Shown here: piece by piece, positions 34,241 through 42,276 of the stretch
Numbering within the stretch: the first letter of the stretch is position 1
Layout of the letters: every line of letters begins with the position of its first letter
NCBI RefSeq assembly: GCF_050485565.1
Contig: NZ_JBJHBQ010000007.1
Coordinates: 124,001 to 188,000 of the forward strand
Length of the DNA stretch: 64,000 nucleotides
Source of the DNA: Glycocaulis sp050485565
GTDB lineage: Bacteria; Pseudomonadota; Alphaproteobacteria; Caulobacterales; Maricaulaceae
Reading direction: 5' to 3'
Notes under the pieces: generated by a model
What the model saw: only the letters and a program-made list of their open reading frames with translations
The model's database searches: none
What the model was told of the DNA's origin: nothing
Position numbers and translations under genes: made by a program

Positions 34241-35563
34241 ATGGCTGAGCCGGCCGCCTCATCAGGGCCATACCTGCCGCTCGCCTGGCGTGCGCCAGCA
34301 GACTATCTGGCAGTGATCGCTGATCTGCCCGGCGCCCTGCTCCTGTCAGGCGGGGATGGCACGGCGCGGGGCCGCTACAGCTATCTGACTGCCTTCCCGC
34401 AAACCACCATCACCCAGGCTGGCGAGGATGATCCGCTATCGCCCTTGCGCGAGGCAAGGAAGCGCTTTCCAGACGCCTGGATCGGCGGTCTGTTCAGCTA
34501 TGATTTTGCCCGCCGGTTCGAGGCTCTGCCATCCACGCCCTTCCCTGTAACGCGCTGGCCGGAAATGGCGCTGGGCGTATACCCGGCCGTGGCGATCTTC
34601 GATCACCAGACACAATGCGTCGAGATCAGCGGCGAGGCATACGCCGCCGTCCGCCTGCACGCGGCGCTCACCTCAAGGCCGGCTGCCTCGCAAGGCACGC
34701 AGCTTCGCGCGCCTCTGGCCCCGGTCTGGGACGAGACGCGCTATCTGCAGGCTGCTCGCCGGGCGCGCGATTATGTGCGCGCGGGCGATGTGTTTCAGGT
34801 CAATCTGTCCCACCGCTTTGCCGCGCAGATGACGGGCAGGCAGGCGCCGCTTGCGGCCTTCAGGGCGCTGGCCGCCACCAGCCCGGCCCCGTTTGCAGTC
34901 TATATGCGCCTCAATCAGGCGCAGACCGTCCTGTCCAACTCGCCGGAGCGTTTCTGGTCGCTGGACACTGACGGCCGGGTAGAGACGCGGCCCATCAAGG
35001 GTACACGTCCGCGCGGCAGCGATCCGGCAAGCGACGCGGCCTTGGCCGCAGAGCTGGCCGCATCAGCCAAGGACCGGGCCGAAAACCTGATGATTGTCGA
35101 CCTGATGCGCAATGATCTCTCGCGCGTCTGCACGCCCGGCAGCGTGGCCGTGCCTGAGCTGTTCTCGGTGGAGAGCTTTGCCAATGTGCACCATCTGGTC
35201 TCCGCCGTGACCGGCCAGCTGGCGCCCGGCAACGACGTTTTCGATCTGCTGGCCGCCAGCTTCCCGCCCGGCTCTATCACCGGCGCGCCCAAGGTACGCG
35301 CCATGGAGATCATCGCTGAGCTGGAGGGAGAGGCACGTGGCCCCTATTGCGGCTCCACCGGGCTTATCGCGCCTGACGGCAGCGCGCAGTTCAATGTGAT
35401 GATCCGCACGGCGGGCTTTCAGGCCGATGGCGATCACTGGCAGGTGGAGGCCCGTTCAGGCGGGGCCATCACCATTGACAGCCAGCCGGAGGATGAACTG
35501 GCCGAGACACATGCCAAGATCGCCATGCTGAAACAGGCTCTGGAAATGGCGGGGCAGGCATGA
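34241..35563 (+). CDS. pabB: Aminodeoxychorismate synthase component I
   Basis: A 440-residue chorismate-binding enzyme that converts chorismate and ammonia to 4-amino-4-deoxychorismate for folate. The C-terminal half carries RPIKGTRPRG (about 248-257, with the lysine that marks this class), ENLMIVDLMRNDLSRV, LLAASFPPGSITGAPKVRAMEIIAELEG (about 336-363, key stretch GSITGAPK) and GPYCGSTGLIA. The glutamine amidotransferase subunit (pabA) is not in the window. Its stop overlaps the pabC start by four bases (ATGA), so the two are translationally coupled. Confidence 0.93.
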   Translation: MAEPAASSGPYLPLAWRAPADYLAVIADLPGALLLSGGDGTARGRYSYLTAFPQTTITQAGEDDPLSPLREARKRFPDAWIGGLFSYDFARRFEALPSTPFPVTRWPEMALGVYPAVAIFDHQTQCVEISGEAYAAVRLHAALTSRPAASQGTQLRAPLAPVWDETRYLQAARRARDYVRAGDVFQVNLSHRFAAQMTGRQAPLAAFRALAATSPAPFAVYMRLNQAQTVLSNSPERFWSLDTDGRVETRPIKGTRPRGSDPASDAALAAELAASAKDRAENLMIVDLMRNDLSRVCTPGSVAVPELFSVESFANVHHLVSAVTGQLAPGNDVFDLLAASFPPGSITGAPKVRAMEIIAELEGEARGPYCGSTGLIAPDGSAQFNVMIRTAGFQADGDHWQVEARSGGAITIDSQPEDELAETHAKIAMLKQALEMAGQA

Positions 35564-36375
35564 TCTGGCTGAACGGCACCCTTCTTGATCCGGGCGAAGC
35601 GCATATCGGCGTGGACGAGCGGGGCTTTCTGCTGGGCGATGGCCTGTTTGAAACCATGCGCTTTGAGGCAGGCACGATACGCCGCTGGGAGCGTCATCTC
35701 GCCCGGCTGAAAGATGGCGTCACAACGCTGGGGCTAGGCCTCGACACCACGCTCGACATACCCGCCATCGCCGCAGAGCTGGCGCGCCGCAACGCGCTTG
35801 CGAGCGCCCTTATCCGCCTGACGGTGACACGCGGGCCGGGCGGGCGTGGTCTTGATGCGTCTGCGTGCGAGCCGACAATCCTCGTCACCGCCAGCCCCCT
35901 GACGGTGCCAGAGGAAGGACCACGCCTTGTCACCCTGAATGCGCCGCGTCGCGCGCCGCTGACCCTCGCTGCCCATTTCAAGATGATCGGCTATGGCGAC
36001 AATATCCTCGCCCGGCGCCTTGCCCGCGAACAGGGTGGAGACATGGCCGTGATGCTGTCTCCTGAGGGGCGCATCGCGTGCGCAGACAGCGCGAACCTGT
36101 TCTGGGTGACGGGCCGTACGGTCTATACGCCGTCGCTGGATACCGGCGCGCTCAACGGCACCACGCGCGCGGCCATTCTTGATGGTTTTACTGCGCGCGG
36201 CCTGCATGTGGAGCAGGACCATTTCCGGCTGGAATCGCTGGCCTCTGCAGAAGCCATCATCGTGACCAATGCGGTGCTGGGCGCACGCCCGGCCATTTCA
36301 CTCGACGCAAACCCGCTCAAAACGGACAGCGAACTGGTCAGGCTGATCTGCGATATCGAGCGCAGCGCTCACTAG
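35560..36375 (+). CDS. pabC: Aminodeoxychorismate lyase
   Basis: A 271-residue fold-type IV PLP enzyme that releases pyruvate from aminodeoxychorismate to give 4-aminobenzoate, the next step after PabB. Family marks are WLNGTLLDPGEAHIGVDERG (about 3-22), LGDGLFETMRFE, the PLP lysine in HFKMIGYGDNILARR (about 138-152), CADSANLFWV and GALNGTTRAAIL. Fold-type IV also includes branched-chain aminotransferases, but the 4-base overlap with pabB supports the lyase role. Confidence 0.9.
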   Translation: MIWLNGTLLDPGEAHIGVDERGFLLGDGLFETMRFEAGTIRRWERHLARLKDGVTTLGLGLDTTLDIPAIAAELARRNALASALIRLTVTRGPGGRGLDASACEPTILVTASPLTVPEEGPRLVTLNAPRRAPLTLAAHFKMIGYGDNILARRLAREQGGDMAVMLSPEGRIACADSANLFWVTGRTVYTPSLDTGALNGTTRAAILDGFTARGLHVEQDHFRLESLASAEAIIVTNAVLGARPAISLDANPLKTDSELVRLICDIERSAH

Positions 36376-36450
36376 GGGTGCGCCAGCGCCTTGATCGAAG
36401 GGCAAACAGGCGCATCTTCGCACGTGCAACACCGCAGGAGGCACGCCGGT

Positions 36451-37326
36451 TTGTCTGATCTGAAACCCGAAACCCGCCGCTTCACCTTGCCCGATGGCGA
36501 GATGGCCGCCCTCGTCTGGCCAAAGCCCGGCGCCACCCGCATCATCTTCCTGCACGGTAATGGCTTCAATGCCCGCTCCGGCGCAAAACTGCTGGAGCGG
36601 CTCGCAGACCGCTACGAGATCATCGCGCCGGATTTGCGCGGCCATGGCGCCACCACCCTGCCAGCTGACCCGGCCCGCCACCGCGACTGGCATGTCTATG
36701 CGCGCGACATCATCGCCCTGCTGGACCAGCTTGATCCGCGCCCCTTTGTGCTGGCCGGCCACTCCATGGGCGGGGTGACGGCCCTGCTGACAGCGGAAAA
36801 GCTGGAGCAAAAGCCGCGGGGGCTTGCCCTCATCGATCCGGTGATCCTGCCCGGCAGTTTTTACGCCATCAATCACACACCCCTCTGGCATGTGATGTGG
36901 CGGCGCTTTCCCCTGGTGCAGGGCGCGCTACGGCGCGGCAATTTCTGGACGGACGTGGACGCGGTGAAGACGCGCTATGCGGGCCGCCCACCGTTTTCCT
37001 ACTGGGATGAAGGCGTGCTGGACGATTATCTGGCGGGCGGGTTGAAACCCGTTGAGGGTGGCTTTGCCCTTGCCTGCGCCCCGGCGTGGGAAGCGGCCAA
37101 CTATGCCTCCCACCGCCATGATCCGGTGCGTGCCGCCCGCAGGGCCGGTGCTCCCATTGCGGTGCTCAAAGCCGAGAAGGCCTCCACCGTGCGCGATGTG
37201 GCGGGGCTGACGCGTGCCGGCGCGGTGATCACGCCCCTGCCCGGCCATTCCCATCTCGCCCCGATGGAAAACCCGGCGGCGTGCGCGGAGTGGATTGCGC
37301 AGGTGGTGGAGGGGTTTTCTCAATAA
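36451..37326 (+). CDS. Alpha/beta hydrolase
   Basis: A 291-residue cytosolic hydrolase. Oxyanion region FLHGNGFNARSG (about 33-44), nucleophile elbow LAGHSMGGVTAL (Ser about 106) and late His in PGHSHLAPME (about 266-275). The likely start is TTG at 36451, nine bases after AGGAGG; a TTG at 36391 has no clear ribosome site and adds an odd His/Arg-rich stretch. It follows pabC by 75 bases and may be co-transcribed. Many such enzymes are esterases or lipases; the substrate here is unknown. Confidence 0.85.
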   Translation: MSDLKPETRRFTLPDGEMAALVWPKPGATRIIFLHGNGFNARSGAKLLERLADRYEIIAPDLRGHGATTLPADPARHRDWHVYARDIIALLDQLDPRPFVLAGHSMGGVTALLTAEKLEQKPRGLALIDPVILPGSFYAINHTPLWHVMWRRFPLVQGALRRGNFWTDVDAVKTRYAGRPPFSYWDEGVLDDYLAGGLKPVEGGFALACAPAWEAANYASHRHDPVRAARRAGAPIAVLKAEKASTVRDVAGLTRAGAVITPLPGHSHLAPMENPAACAEWIAQVVEGFSQ

Positions 37327-37343
37327 CACAAACCAACGCGTTT

Positions 37344-37398
37344 CACCGGCGAAAGCCGGTGCCCAGCCTTGTTTCCTGGATCCCGGCTTTCGCCGGGA
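37344..37398. repeat. Pair of palindromic repeats in a convergent gap
   Basis: Two hairpins: CACCGGC-GAAA-GCCGGTG (37344-37361) and TCCCGGC-TTTC-GCCGGGA (37381-37398). Their loops and stems are complementary, so the pair is itself a larger inverted repeat. It lies between the 3' ends of the alpha/beta hydrolase and DUF1289 genes and resembles REP-type intergenic repeats; it may also act as a bidirectional terminator. Confidence 0.6.
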
Positions 37399-37433
37399 AA
37401 ACGCCCGTTAGATAAGTGAGGGGAAGTGGGAGA

Positions 37434-37622
37434 TCACCGCACCTTCGCCTCATAGGCAGCGCGGCGCTGATCAAGGACAGGTTTGACCGCGTCGCGCTCG
37501 GCATCGCTCATCTTCGTCCAGCGGCCAAGCTCTTCCATATTGCGGAAGCAGCCGACGCAAATCCCTTCGCTCGGGTCGACAAAGCATACCTTGATGCAGG
37601 GGCTCCAGATCGGTGCGGTCAT
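37434..37622 (-). CDS. DUF1289 domain protein
   Basis: A 62-residue protein with the four-cysteine pattern of DUF1289: SPCIKVCFVDPSEGICVGC followed by F-R-N-M-E-E-L-G-R-W and MSDAERDAV. The cysteines probably hold a metal, by analogy with small zinc-ribbon proteins. Function of the family is not established. It diverges from the nucleoside transporter at 37758 and converges on the hydrolase, with paired palindromes in between. Confidence 0.88.
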   Translation of the reverse strand: MTAPIWSPCIKVCFVDPSEGICVGCFRNMEELGRWTKMSDAERDAVKPVLDQRRAAYEAKVR

Positions 37623-37757
37623 GGTGTGTTCTTAGGCACAGCAGCCCCTCTGCCGCAATGCTTCCCATGCGCGTGCACCGGCCCTATTGTGCGTTAACGT
37701 CTGGCGGGCTAGCACCCGCGCTCTCAAGCCAACATGCCTGCCGTCCGGGGGAATTTC

Positions 37758-39038
37758 ATGGAAGATATGGGCCTGCAGCTGCGCAGTCTTCTGGGCGTGT
37801 TCGCCTTTGTCGCCATTGCCTGGGCGCTGGGCCCGCGCAAGATGCCCCCTTGGGTGCTGATCCTCGGCGCGGTGATCGTCCAGTTTGCCATCGCCTTTGC
37901 CCTCTACAGCTTTGCGCCCACGCGCGCCTTCCTCGCCTCGCTGACCGGCGTGGTGGAAGTGCTGCAGGCCGCGACCACCATGGGTACCAGCTTCGTCTTC
38001 GGCTATGTCGGCGGCGGGGAAAGCCCCTTCCTCATCAATCCGGAGTCAGAAGCCTCCACCTTCATCTTCGCGTTTCAGGCTCTGCCCATGGTGATCGTGC
38101 TCTCTGCGATCTCGGCTCTGCTATGGCGCTGGCGGGTGCTGGAATTTGCCGTGCGCGGCTTTGCGCTCCTGTTCCGGCGTATCCTGAACCTCTCCGGCGC
38201 GGCGAGCCTCGGCGCGGCGGCCAACATCTTCCTTGGCATGACCGAAAGCCCGGTTCTGATCCGTCCGCGCTTGCCCACGATGAGCCGGTCTGACCTGTTC
38301 CTGATAATGACGGTCGGCTTCTCCACCGTCGCAGGCTCGGTGATGGCGATCTATGTCAGCCAGCTCACCGGCGTGGTCGCTGATGCCGCAGGCCACATCC
38401 TCACCGCCTCGCTGATCTCGGTACCGGCCGCTGTGCTGCTCGCCCGCCTCATGCACCCGCAGGATGAAACCGAGGAGCAGGCCAGCAAGGAGAAGGTGCC
38501 GGTCAATCTCTACCATTCCTCCATGGATGCGCTGACCACCGGCGTGTCGGACGGTGTGCGCCTGTTTGTAAACATCATCGCCATGCTGCTGGTGTTCACG
38601 GCCATCGTGGCGCTGATCAATTTCTCGCTGGCCGCCGCCGGCGAGATCAATGGCGTGCCGATGTCGGTGGAGCGTGTGCTCGGCTGGTTCTTCGCGCCTC
38701 TGGTATGGCTGGCCGGCATTCCGTGGGCCGAGGCCCAGACCGCAGGCTCCATCATGGGGCTGAAAACCGCGCTGAACGAGATTTTCGCCTATGACGCGCT
38801 GTCCAACACCGGCGATGAGCTATCCGCGCGCTCGCGCCTCATCATGACCTATGCGGTGTGCGGCTTTGCCAATTTCTCGTCCGTCGGCATCCTGATTGGC
38901 GGCCTGATCGCGGTCGCGCCCTCACGCCGGGCGGACATTCTCTCGCTGGCTCCGCGCGCACTGATCTCCGGCACGCTGGCGACGCTGATGACCGGCGCCG
39001 TGATCGGCGCCCTGCCGGGTGGGCTGTTCGGGCTTTAA
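37758..39038 (+). CDS. Concentrative nucleoside transporter (CNT/NupC family)
   Basis: A 426-residue inner-membrane protein with about ten hydrophobic segments that imports nucleosides with a cation. Motifs: GTSFVFGYVGGGESPF (about 75-90), TFIFAFQALPMVI (about 103-115), GMTESPVLIRPRLP (about 160-173) and GFSTVAGSVMAIYV (about 186-199), then the helix-rich half ending in MTYAVCGFANFSSVGILIGG. The start at 37758 follows GGGGGA five bases upstream; an ATG at 37734 is possible. Divergent from DUF1289. Nucleoside import fits with AMP nucleosidase elsewhere in the window, though they are not linked. Confidence 0.9.
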   Translation: MEDMGLQLRSLLGVFAFVAIAWALGPRKMPPWVLILGAVIVQFAIAFALYSFAPTRAFLASLTGVVEVLQAATTMGTSFVFGYVGGGESPFLINPESEASTFIFAFQALPMVIVLSAISALLWRWRVLEFAVRGFALLFRRILNLSGAASLGAAANIFLGMTESPVLIRPRLPTMSRSDLFLIMTVGFSTVAGSVMAIYVSQLTGVVADAAGHILTASLISVPAAVLLARLMHPQDETEEQASKEKVPVNLYHSSMDALTTGVSDGVRLFVNIIAMLLVFTAIVALINFSLAAAGEINGVPMSVERVLGWFFAPLVWLAGIPWAEAQTAGSIMGLKTALNEIFAYDALSNTGDELSARSRLIMTYAVCGFANFSSVGILIGGLIAVAPSRRADILSLAPRALISGTLATLMTGAVIGALPGGLFGL

Positions 39039-39070
39039 GGGCCCCTCGTCCTTCGCCCCCTCCAGTTGTC

Positions 39071-39253
39071 ATCACCCGCTTTATGCGGGTGATCCATGCC
39101 TCTTTAGTTCCGCAACGCATCCGCGTTGCGATATTCCGCGACCCCCCGCCTGCGCGGGGGCAAGCAGTCGCGGGCGCGCAGTCGCGCTTGCGGGCCGCTT
39201 TGCGGGCCGAAAAGCAACCTCGCAGGCATGGGTGGCCCGGACAAGCCGGGCCA
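39071..39253. repeat. Cluster of palindromic intergenic repeats
   Basis: At least four hairpins in one 227-base convergent gap: ATCACCCGC-TTTAT-GCGGGTGAT (39071-39093), CGCAACGC-ATCC-GCGTTGCG (39111-39130), CCCCCGC-CTGC-GCGGGGG (39143-39160) and TGGCCCGG-ACAAG-CCGGGCCA (39233-39253). The first and last match the style of short repeats often seen between genes in alphaproteobacteria (…GATCCATGC and …CCATGACA borders). They may block read-through between the transporter and acetyltransferase genes. Confidence 0.6.
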
Positions 39254-39265
39254 TGACAGGATTGA

Positions 39266-39988
39266 TCAGTCGCCCGCCTTCGGCCACAGCCGGGAGCGTA
39301 GCCAGCCAAGGGTGGAATTGCCTTTCAGGGCGTCACGATAGGCGTTCTCCATGAAGGCGTTCAGCCCTTTGGGATCGCCCAGCAAATCCATGCGGGTCTT
39401 GAACGGACCGTCAGGGTCCAGCTCTTTCACCGGCCTTGCCGGATTGCCCGCGACGACCGTGTTGGCCGGCACATCGCGGGTGACGACGCTGCGCGCGCCG
39501 ATGACGGCATTATCGCCTATGGTGATGCCCTTGCCGACAAACGCGCCATCGCCGATCCACACATTGCGGCCGATGGTGACGGGCTTGCTCTCGGGGCGCG
39601 GATCGATCCGGTCATAAAGCCCGTGCCAGTCAGAATCGGTAATGGTGACGGATTTCGCGATCAGCGCGCCATCGCCGATGGTGATGGAACCACCCGCCAG
39701 CAGACGCACCCCGCCCGCAAAGAAGCAGCAATCGCCAATCGTGATGGAGCCGGGCACATCGCCCGGCGACCAGACGGTAAAGCTGACCGGCTGGTCGAGG
39801 CGTGAGACCACATGTAAGGCGCGCCCGGCGCGTATATTCGGGCCGAACACCTCCATATTCCAGGGTCGCACGATCTTGGCGTGCTCGCCCAGCGACTCGA
39901 AATGTGGCTTCACGAAATGGGTCAGCCAGGCGTTCTCATACGCCTCCCACGCGCGGTGCATCCAATAGGGGCGGTGGTCACGGCGCAT
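39266..39988 (-). CDS. Hexapeptide-repeat acyltransferase
   Basis: A 240-residue left-handed beta-helix acyltransferase, related to CatB/WbbJ-type acetyltransferases. The N-terminal part (RDHRPYWMHRAWEAYENAW, about 3-21; EVFGPNIRAG, about 45-54) leads to isoleucine-patch repeats at about 85-205 (GSITIGDCCF, GSITIGDGALI, VTIGRNVWIGDGAFVGKGI, ITIGDNAVIGARSVV) and the typical end NTVVAGNPARPVKEL. It would move an acetyl group onto a sugar or similar acceptor. The start at 39988 fits the family; a long upstream frame is rejected. Only 21 bases separate it from the divergent DUF3253 gene. Confidence 0.87.
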   Translation of the reverse strand: MRRDHRPYWMHRAWEAYENAWLTHFVKPHFESLGEHAKIVRPWNMEVFGPNIRAGRALHVVSRLDQPVSFTVWSPGDVPGSITIGDCCFFAGGVRLLAGGSITIGDGALIAKSVTITDSDWHGLYDRIDPRPESKPVTIGRNVWIGDGAFVGKGITIGDNAVIGARSVVTRDVPANTVVAGNPARPVKELDPDGPFKTRMDLLGDPKGLNAFMENAYRDALKGNSTLGWLRSRLWPKAGD

Positions 39989-40009
39989 GATCGGCGCTAT
40001 CTCCAGTCC

Positions 40010-40285
40010 ATGAACAAGGAAACGATAGAAAGCGCGATTCTCGCCCTCGTCGAGCAGCGCGGTGCCGGTAAATCGATCTGCCCCTCGGAAGCGGCGCGCG
40101 CCGTCTGGCCGGAGGAATGGCAAAAGCGCATGCGCGAAGTGCGCGGCGTGGCCATCGGCATGGCCCGCAAGGGCGAGATTTCCATCCTGCGCAAAGGCAA
40201 ACCCGTGGACCCGGACGACTTCAAGGGTGTCTACCGCCTGTCCCTGCCCGTCACACCGGACGCGCCGCCCGAGGCCGATGCCTGA
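40010..40285 (+). CDS. DUF3253 domain protein
   Basis: A 91-residue basic protein (MNKETIESAILALVEQRGAG, CPSEAARAVWPEEWQKRM, AIGMARKGEISILRKGKPVD), the pattern I know as DUF3253. The arrangement of helices and a terminal strand pair resembles a small winged-helix fold, so nucleic-acid binding is possible. Its 3' end overlaps the DNA-glycosylase-like gene by eight bases, suggesting joint expression and perhaps a shared DNA role. Confidence 0.85.
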   Translation: MNKETIESAILALVEQRGAGKSICPSEAARAVWPEEWQKRMREVRGVAIGMARKGEISILRKGKPVDPDDFKGVYRLSLPVTPDAPPEADA

Positions 40286-40874
40286 CGATTTCGAGAAGCT
40301 GGCCGCAGACATCCGCACCTGCCGGGTGTGCCAGCCAGCGCTTAGCCATCCCTGCCGCCCGGTCCTGCAGGGCAGCGCATCGGCGCGCATCCGCATTATC
40401 GGCCAGGCACCCGGCACCCGCGTACAGGCATCGGGGCGTCCCTTCACCGATCCGTCAGGAGATCGTTTGCGCGGCTGGATGGGGGTCAGCGAAGCGGAGT
40501 TCTATGATCCGCGCCTGTTTGCCATCACGCCGATGGGCTTCTGCTTTCCGGGACTGGATGCGAAGGGATCAGACCTGCCGCCCCGGCGCGAGTGCGCCCC
40601 GCTCTGGCATGACCGGGTGACAGCCAGCTTGGCCGATGTGGAGATGACACTGCTGGTTGGGCTGCACGCCCAACGCCGCTATCTGTCCTTGCCGGCTTCA
40701 ACGACCCTCACAGGAACCGTGCTGCGCTGGCGAGAATTCTTTCCGCAGTATGTTGCACTGCCGCATCCCAGCTGGCGCAATTCGGGATGGTTAAGGCGGA
40801 ACCTATGGTTTGAAAACGAGGTTTTACCTGTCCTGCGCCTTCGCATCCGCGAAATTCTGACACGCGCACTTTGA
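40278..40874 (+). CDS. Uracil-DNA glycosylase family protein
   Basis: A 198-residue member of the uracil-DNA glycosylase superfamily. Marks: CRVCQPALSHPCRPVLQGS (about 15-33), active-site loop IIGQAPGTRVQASGRPF (about 39-55), DPSGDRLRGWMG, TPMGFCFPG (about 80-88) and the late LPHPSWRNSGWL (about 160-171) that forms the second active-site motif. It may remove damaged bases, but this subfamily is poorly tested and the cysteines do not match the iron-sulfur pattern of family 4. Start ATG at 40278 overlaps DUF3253. Confidence 0.85.
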   Translation: MPDDFEKLAADIRTCRVCQPALSHPCRPVLQGSASARIRIIGQAPGTRVQASGRPFTDPSGDRLRGWMGVSEAEFYDPRLFAITPMGFCFPGLDAKGSDLPPRRECAPLWHDRVTASLADVEMTLLVGLHAQRRYLSLPASTTLTGTVLRWREFFPQYVALPHPSWRNSGWLRRNLWFENEVLPVLRLRIREILTRAL

Positions 40875-41055
40875 CCGGACAAACTGCGTTATATTTCCGC
40901 GACTTGCCTTAACGCCGCACGGCGAGTAAATGGCGGCCATGAAACGGGCGGATCCGGTCTTGAAGGGCATGTCACGGGCAAAGCACCCACCCTCACCGTT
41001 GATACCGCTGCCATCGCGCTGTTGAGCCAGCGTGTCTTCAAAAAGGAACTCCCCC

Positions 41056-42132
41056 ATGAGTGTGCCTGCCAGCGTGTTTGAACACCCAGCGTTCGACAAT
41101 CACGAGAAGGTGCTGTTTGCCACCGACCCGGCCACCGGGCTGCAGGCGATCCTCGCCGTGCACTCCACCGTGCGTGGCCCCGGCGTGGGCGGCTGCCGCA
41201 TGTGGGCATATGAAACGCCTGCTGACGCCGTGACGGACGTGCTGCGCCTGTCGCAAGGGATGAGCTACAAGAACATCATGGCCGATTTGCCGATTGGCGG
41301 CGGCAAGAGCGTCATCATCAAGCCGAAGGGTGATTTCGACCGCGACGCGCTGTTCCAGGCGTTTGGCCGCGCCGTCGATTCGCTCGGCGGGCATTACATC
41401 TCGGCTGAGGATGTGGGCGTCAGTCCGGCTGACATGCTCAGCGCCCGGCGCACCACGCGCCATGTGGTCGGCCTCCCCGATGGTACCGGTGATCCCTCCC
41501 CCATCACCGCCAAGGGCGTATTCCTGGGCATCCAGCTCGTTGCCGAGAAGGCGCTGGGCAAATCATCGCTCGCGGGCGTGCGCATTGCCGTGCAGGGCGC
41601 AACCGGCCATGTCGGCTCCTATCTGTGCCAGCATCTGGCCAAGGCGGGCGCGGAGCTGACCCTGACCGATATTCACGAGGATGCGCTGCAGGCGCTGGCC
41701 GCAAAGCTCGGCGCGAAGACCGTGGGCAAGGATGACATTTACGATGTCGAGGCGGATATTTTTGCGCCTTGCGCCCTCGGCTCCATCATCAACGAGAAAA
41801 CCATCGACCGGCTGAAAGTGCGCGCGGTGGCTGGCGCGGCCAACAACCAGCTCGCCACGCGCGAGATGGGCGCCGAGCTGATGAAGCGCAAAATCGCCTA
41901 CGCCCCGGACTACGTCATCAATGCCGGCGGCATCATCAATATCATGGGCGAGATCGACGCCCGCTTCGACAAGAAGTGGGTCGAGGGCAAGCTGCAGGGT
42001 CTCAAATCCACGCTCGGCGAAATCCTCGACACGGCAGAGAATGAAGGCCGCCCGGCCAACCTCATCGCCGACGAGATCGCCCGCCAGCGCATCGAGGATG
42101 CCCGCGCAGGCAAGCTACAGGCGGCTGAGTAG
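41056..42132 (+). CDS. Leucine-dehydrogenase-like amino-acid dehydrogenase
   Basis: A 358-residue Glu/Leu/Phe/Val dehydrogenase-family enzyme that oxidatively deaminates a branched or aromatic amino acid with NAD. The first domain has GPGVGGCRMWAYE (about 39-51) and the lysine pair in MSYKNIMADLPIGGGKSVII (about 72-91), with DVGVSPADM at about 119-127. The Rossmann motif reads VQGATGHVGSYLC (about 179-191), one residue longer than the usual VQGxGNVGxxL. The ATG at 41056 follows AAAAGGAA. It stands alone before a palindromic element. Leu versus Phe preference is not readable. Confidence 0.9.
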   Translation: MSVPASVFEHPAFDNHEKVLFATDPATGLQAILAVHSTVRGPGVGGCRMWAYETPADAVTDVLRLSQGMSYKNIMADLPIGGGKSVIIKPKGDFDRDALFQAFGRAVDSLGGHYISAEDVGVSPADMLSARRTTRHVVGLPDGTGDPSPITAKGVFLGIQLVAEKALGKSSLAGVRIAVQGATGHVGSYLCQHLAKAGAELTLTDIHEDALQALAAKLGAKTVGKDDIYDVEADIFAPCALGSIINEKTIDRLKVRAVAGAANNQLATREMGAELMKRKIAYAPDYVINAGGIINIMGEIDARFDKKWVEGKLQGLKSTLGEILDTAENEGRPANLIADEIARQRIEDARAGKLQAAE

Positions 42133-42144
42133 GTGGCCCTCTTT

Positions 42145-42249
42145 CCTCCCCCGTTCACGGGGGAGGTGGCCTGAAAGGCCGGAGGGGGGATGTTTTCAAA
42201 CGTTCCCCCCCTCGCCGCTTCGCGGCACTCCCCCCGTGAACGGGGGGAG
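42145..42249. repeat. Palindromic MITE-like element, copy A
   Basis: About 105 bases made of nested hairpins: CCTCCCCCG-TTCA-CGGGGGAGG (42145-42166), the core TGGCCTGAAAGGCC (42167-42180), GAGGGGGG pairing with CCCCCCTC (42182-42189 and 42206-42213), and CTCCCCCCG-TGAA-CGGGGGGAG (42228-42249). It fills the convergent gap between the dehydrogenase gene and ligA. Copy B at 54067 has the same plan and identical core. No open frame, so not an autonomous element. Confidence 0.7.
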
Positions 42250-42276
42250 AAAACGGGTGGTCAGATTTCACGCCCC

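Noticed and set aside
39071..39253. CRISPR array
   Set aside because: Repeats are different palindromes without constant unit or regular spacers, and no cas genes are present.
40875..41055. Riboswitch or attenuator before the leucine-dehydrogenase-like gene
   Set aside because: Only a short GCCG/CGGC stem is visible; no known riboswitch core or Leu/Phe-rich leader peptide found.
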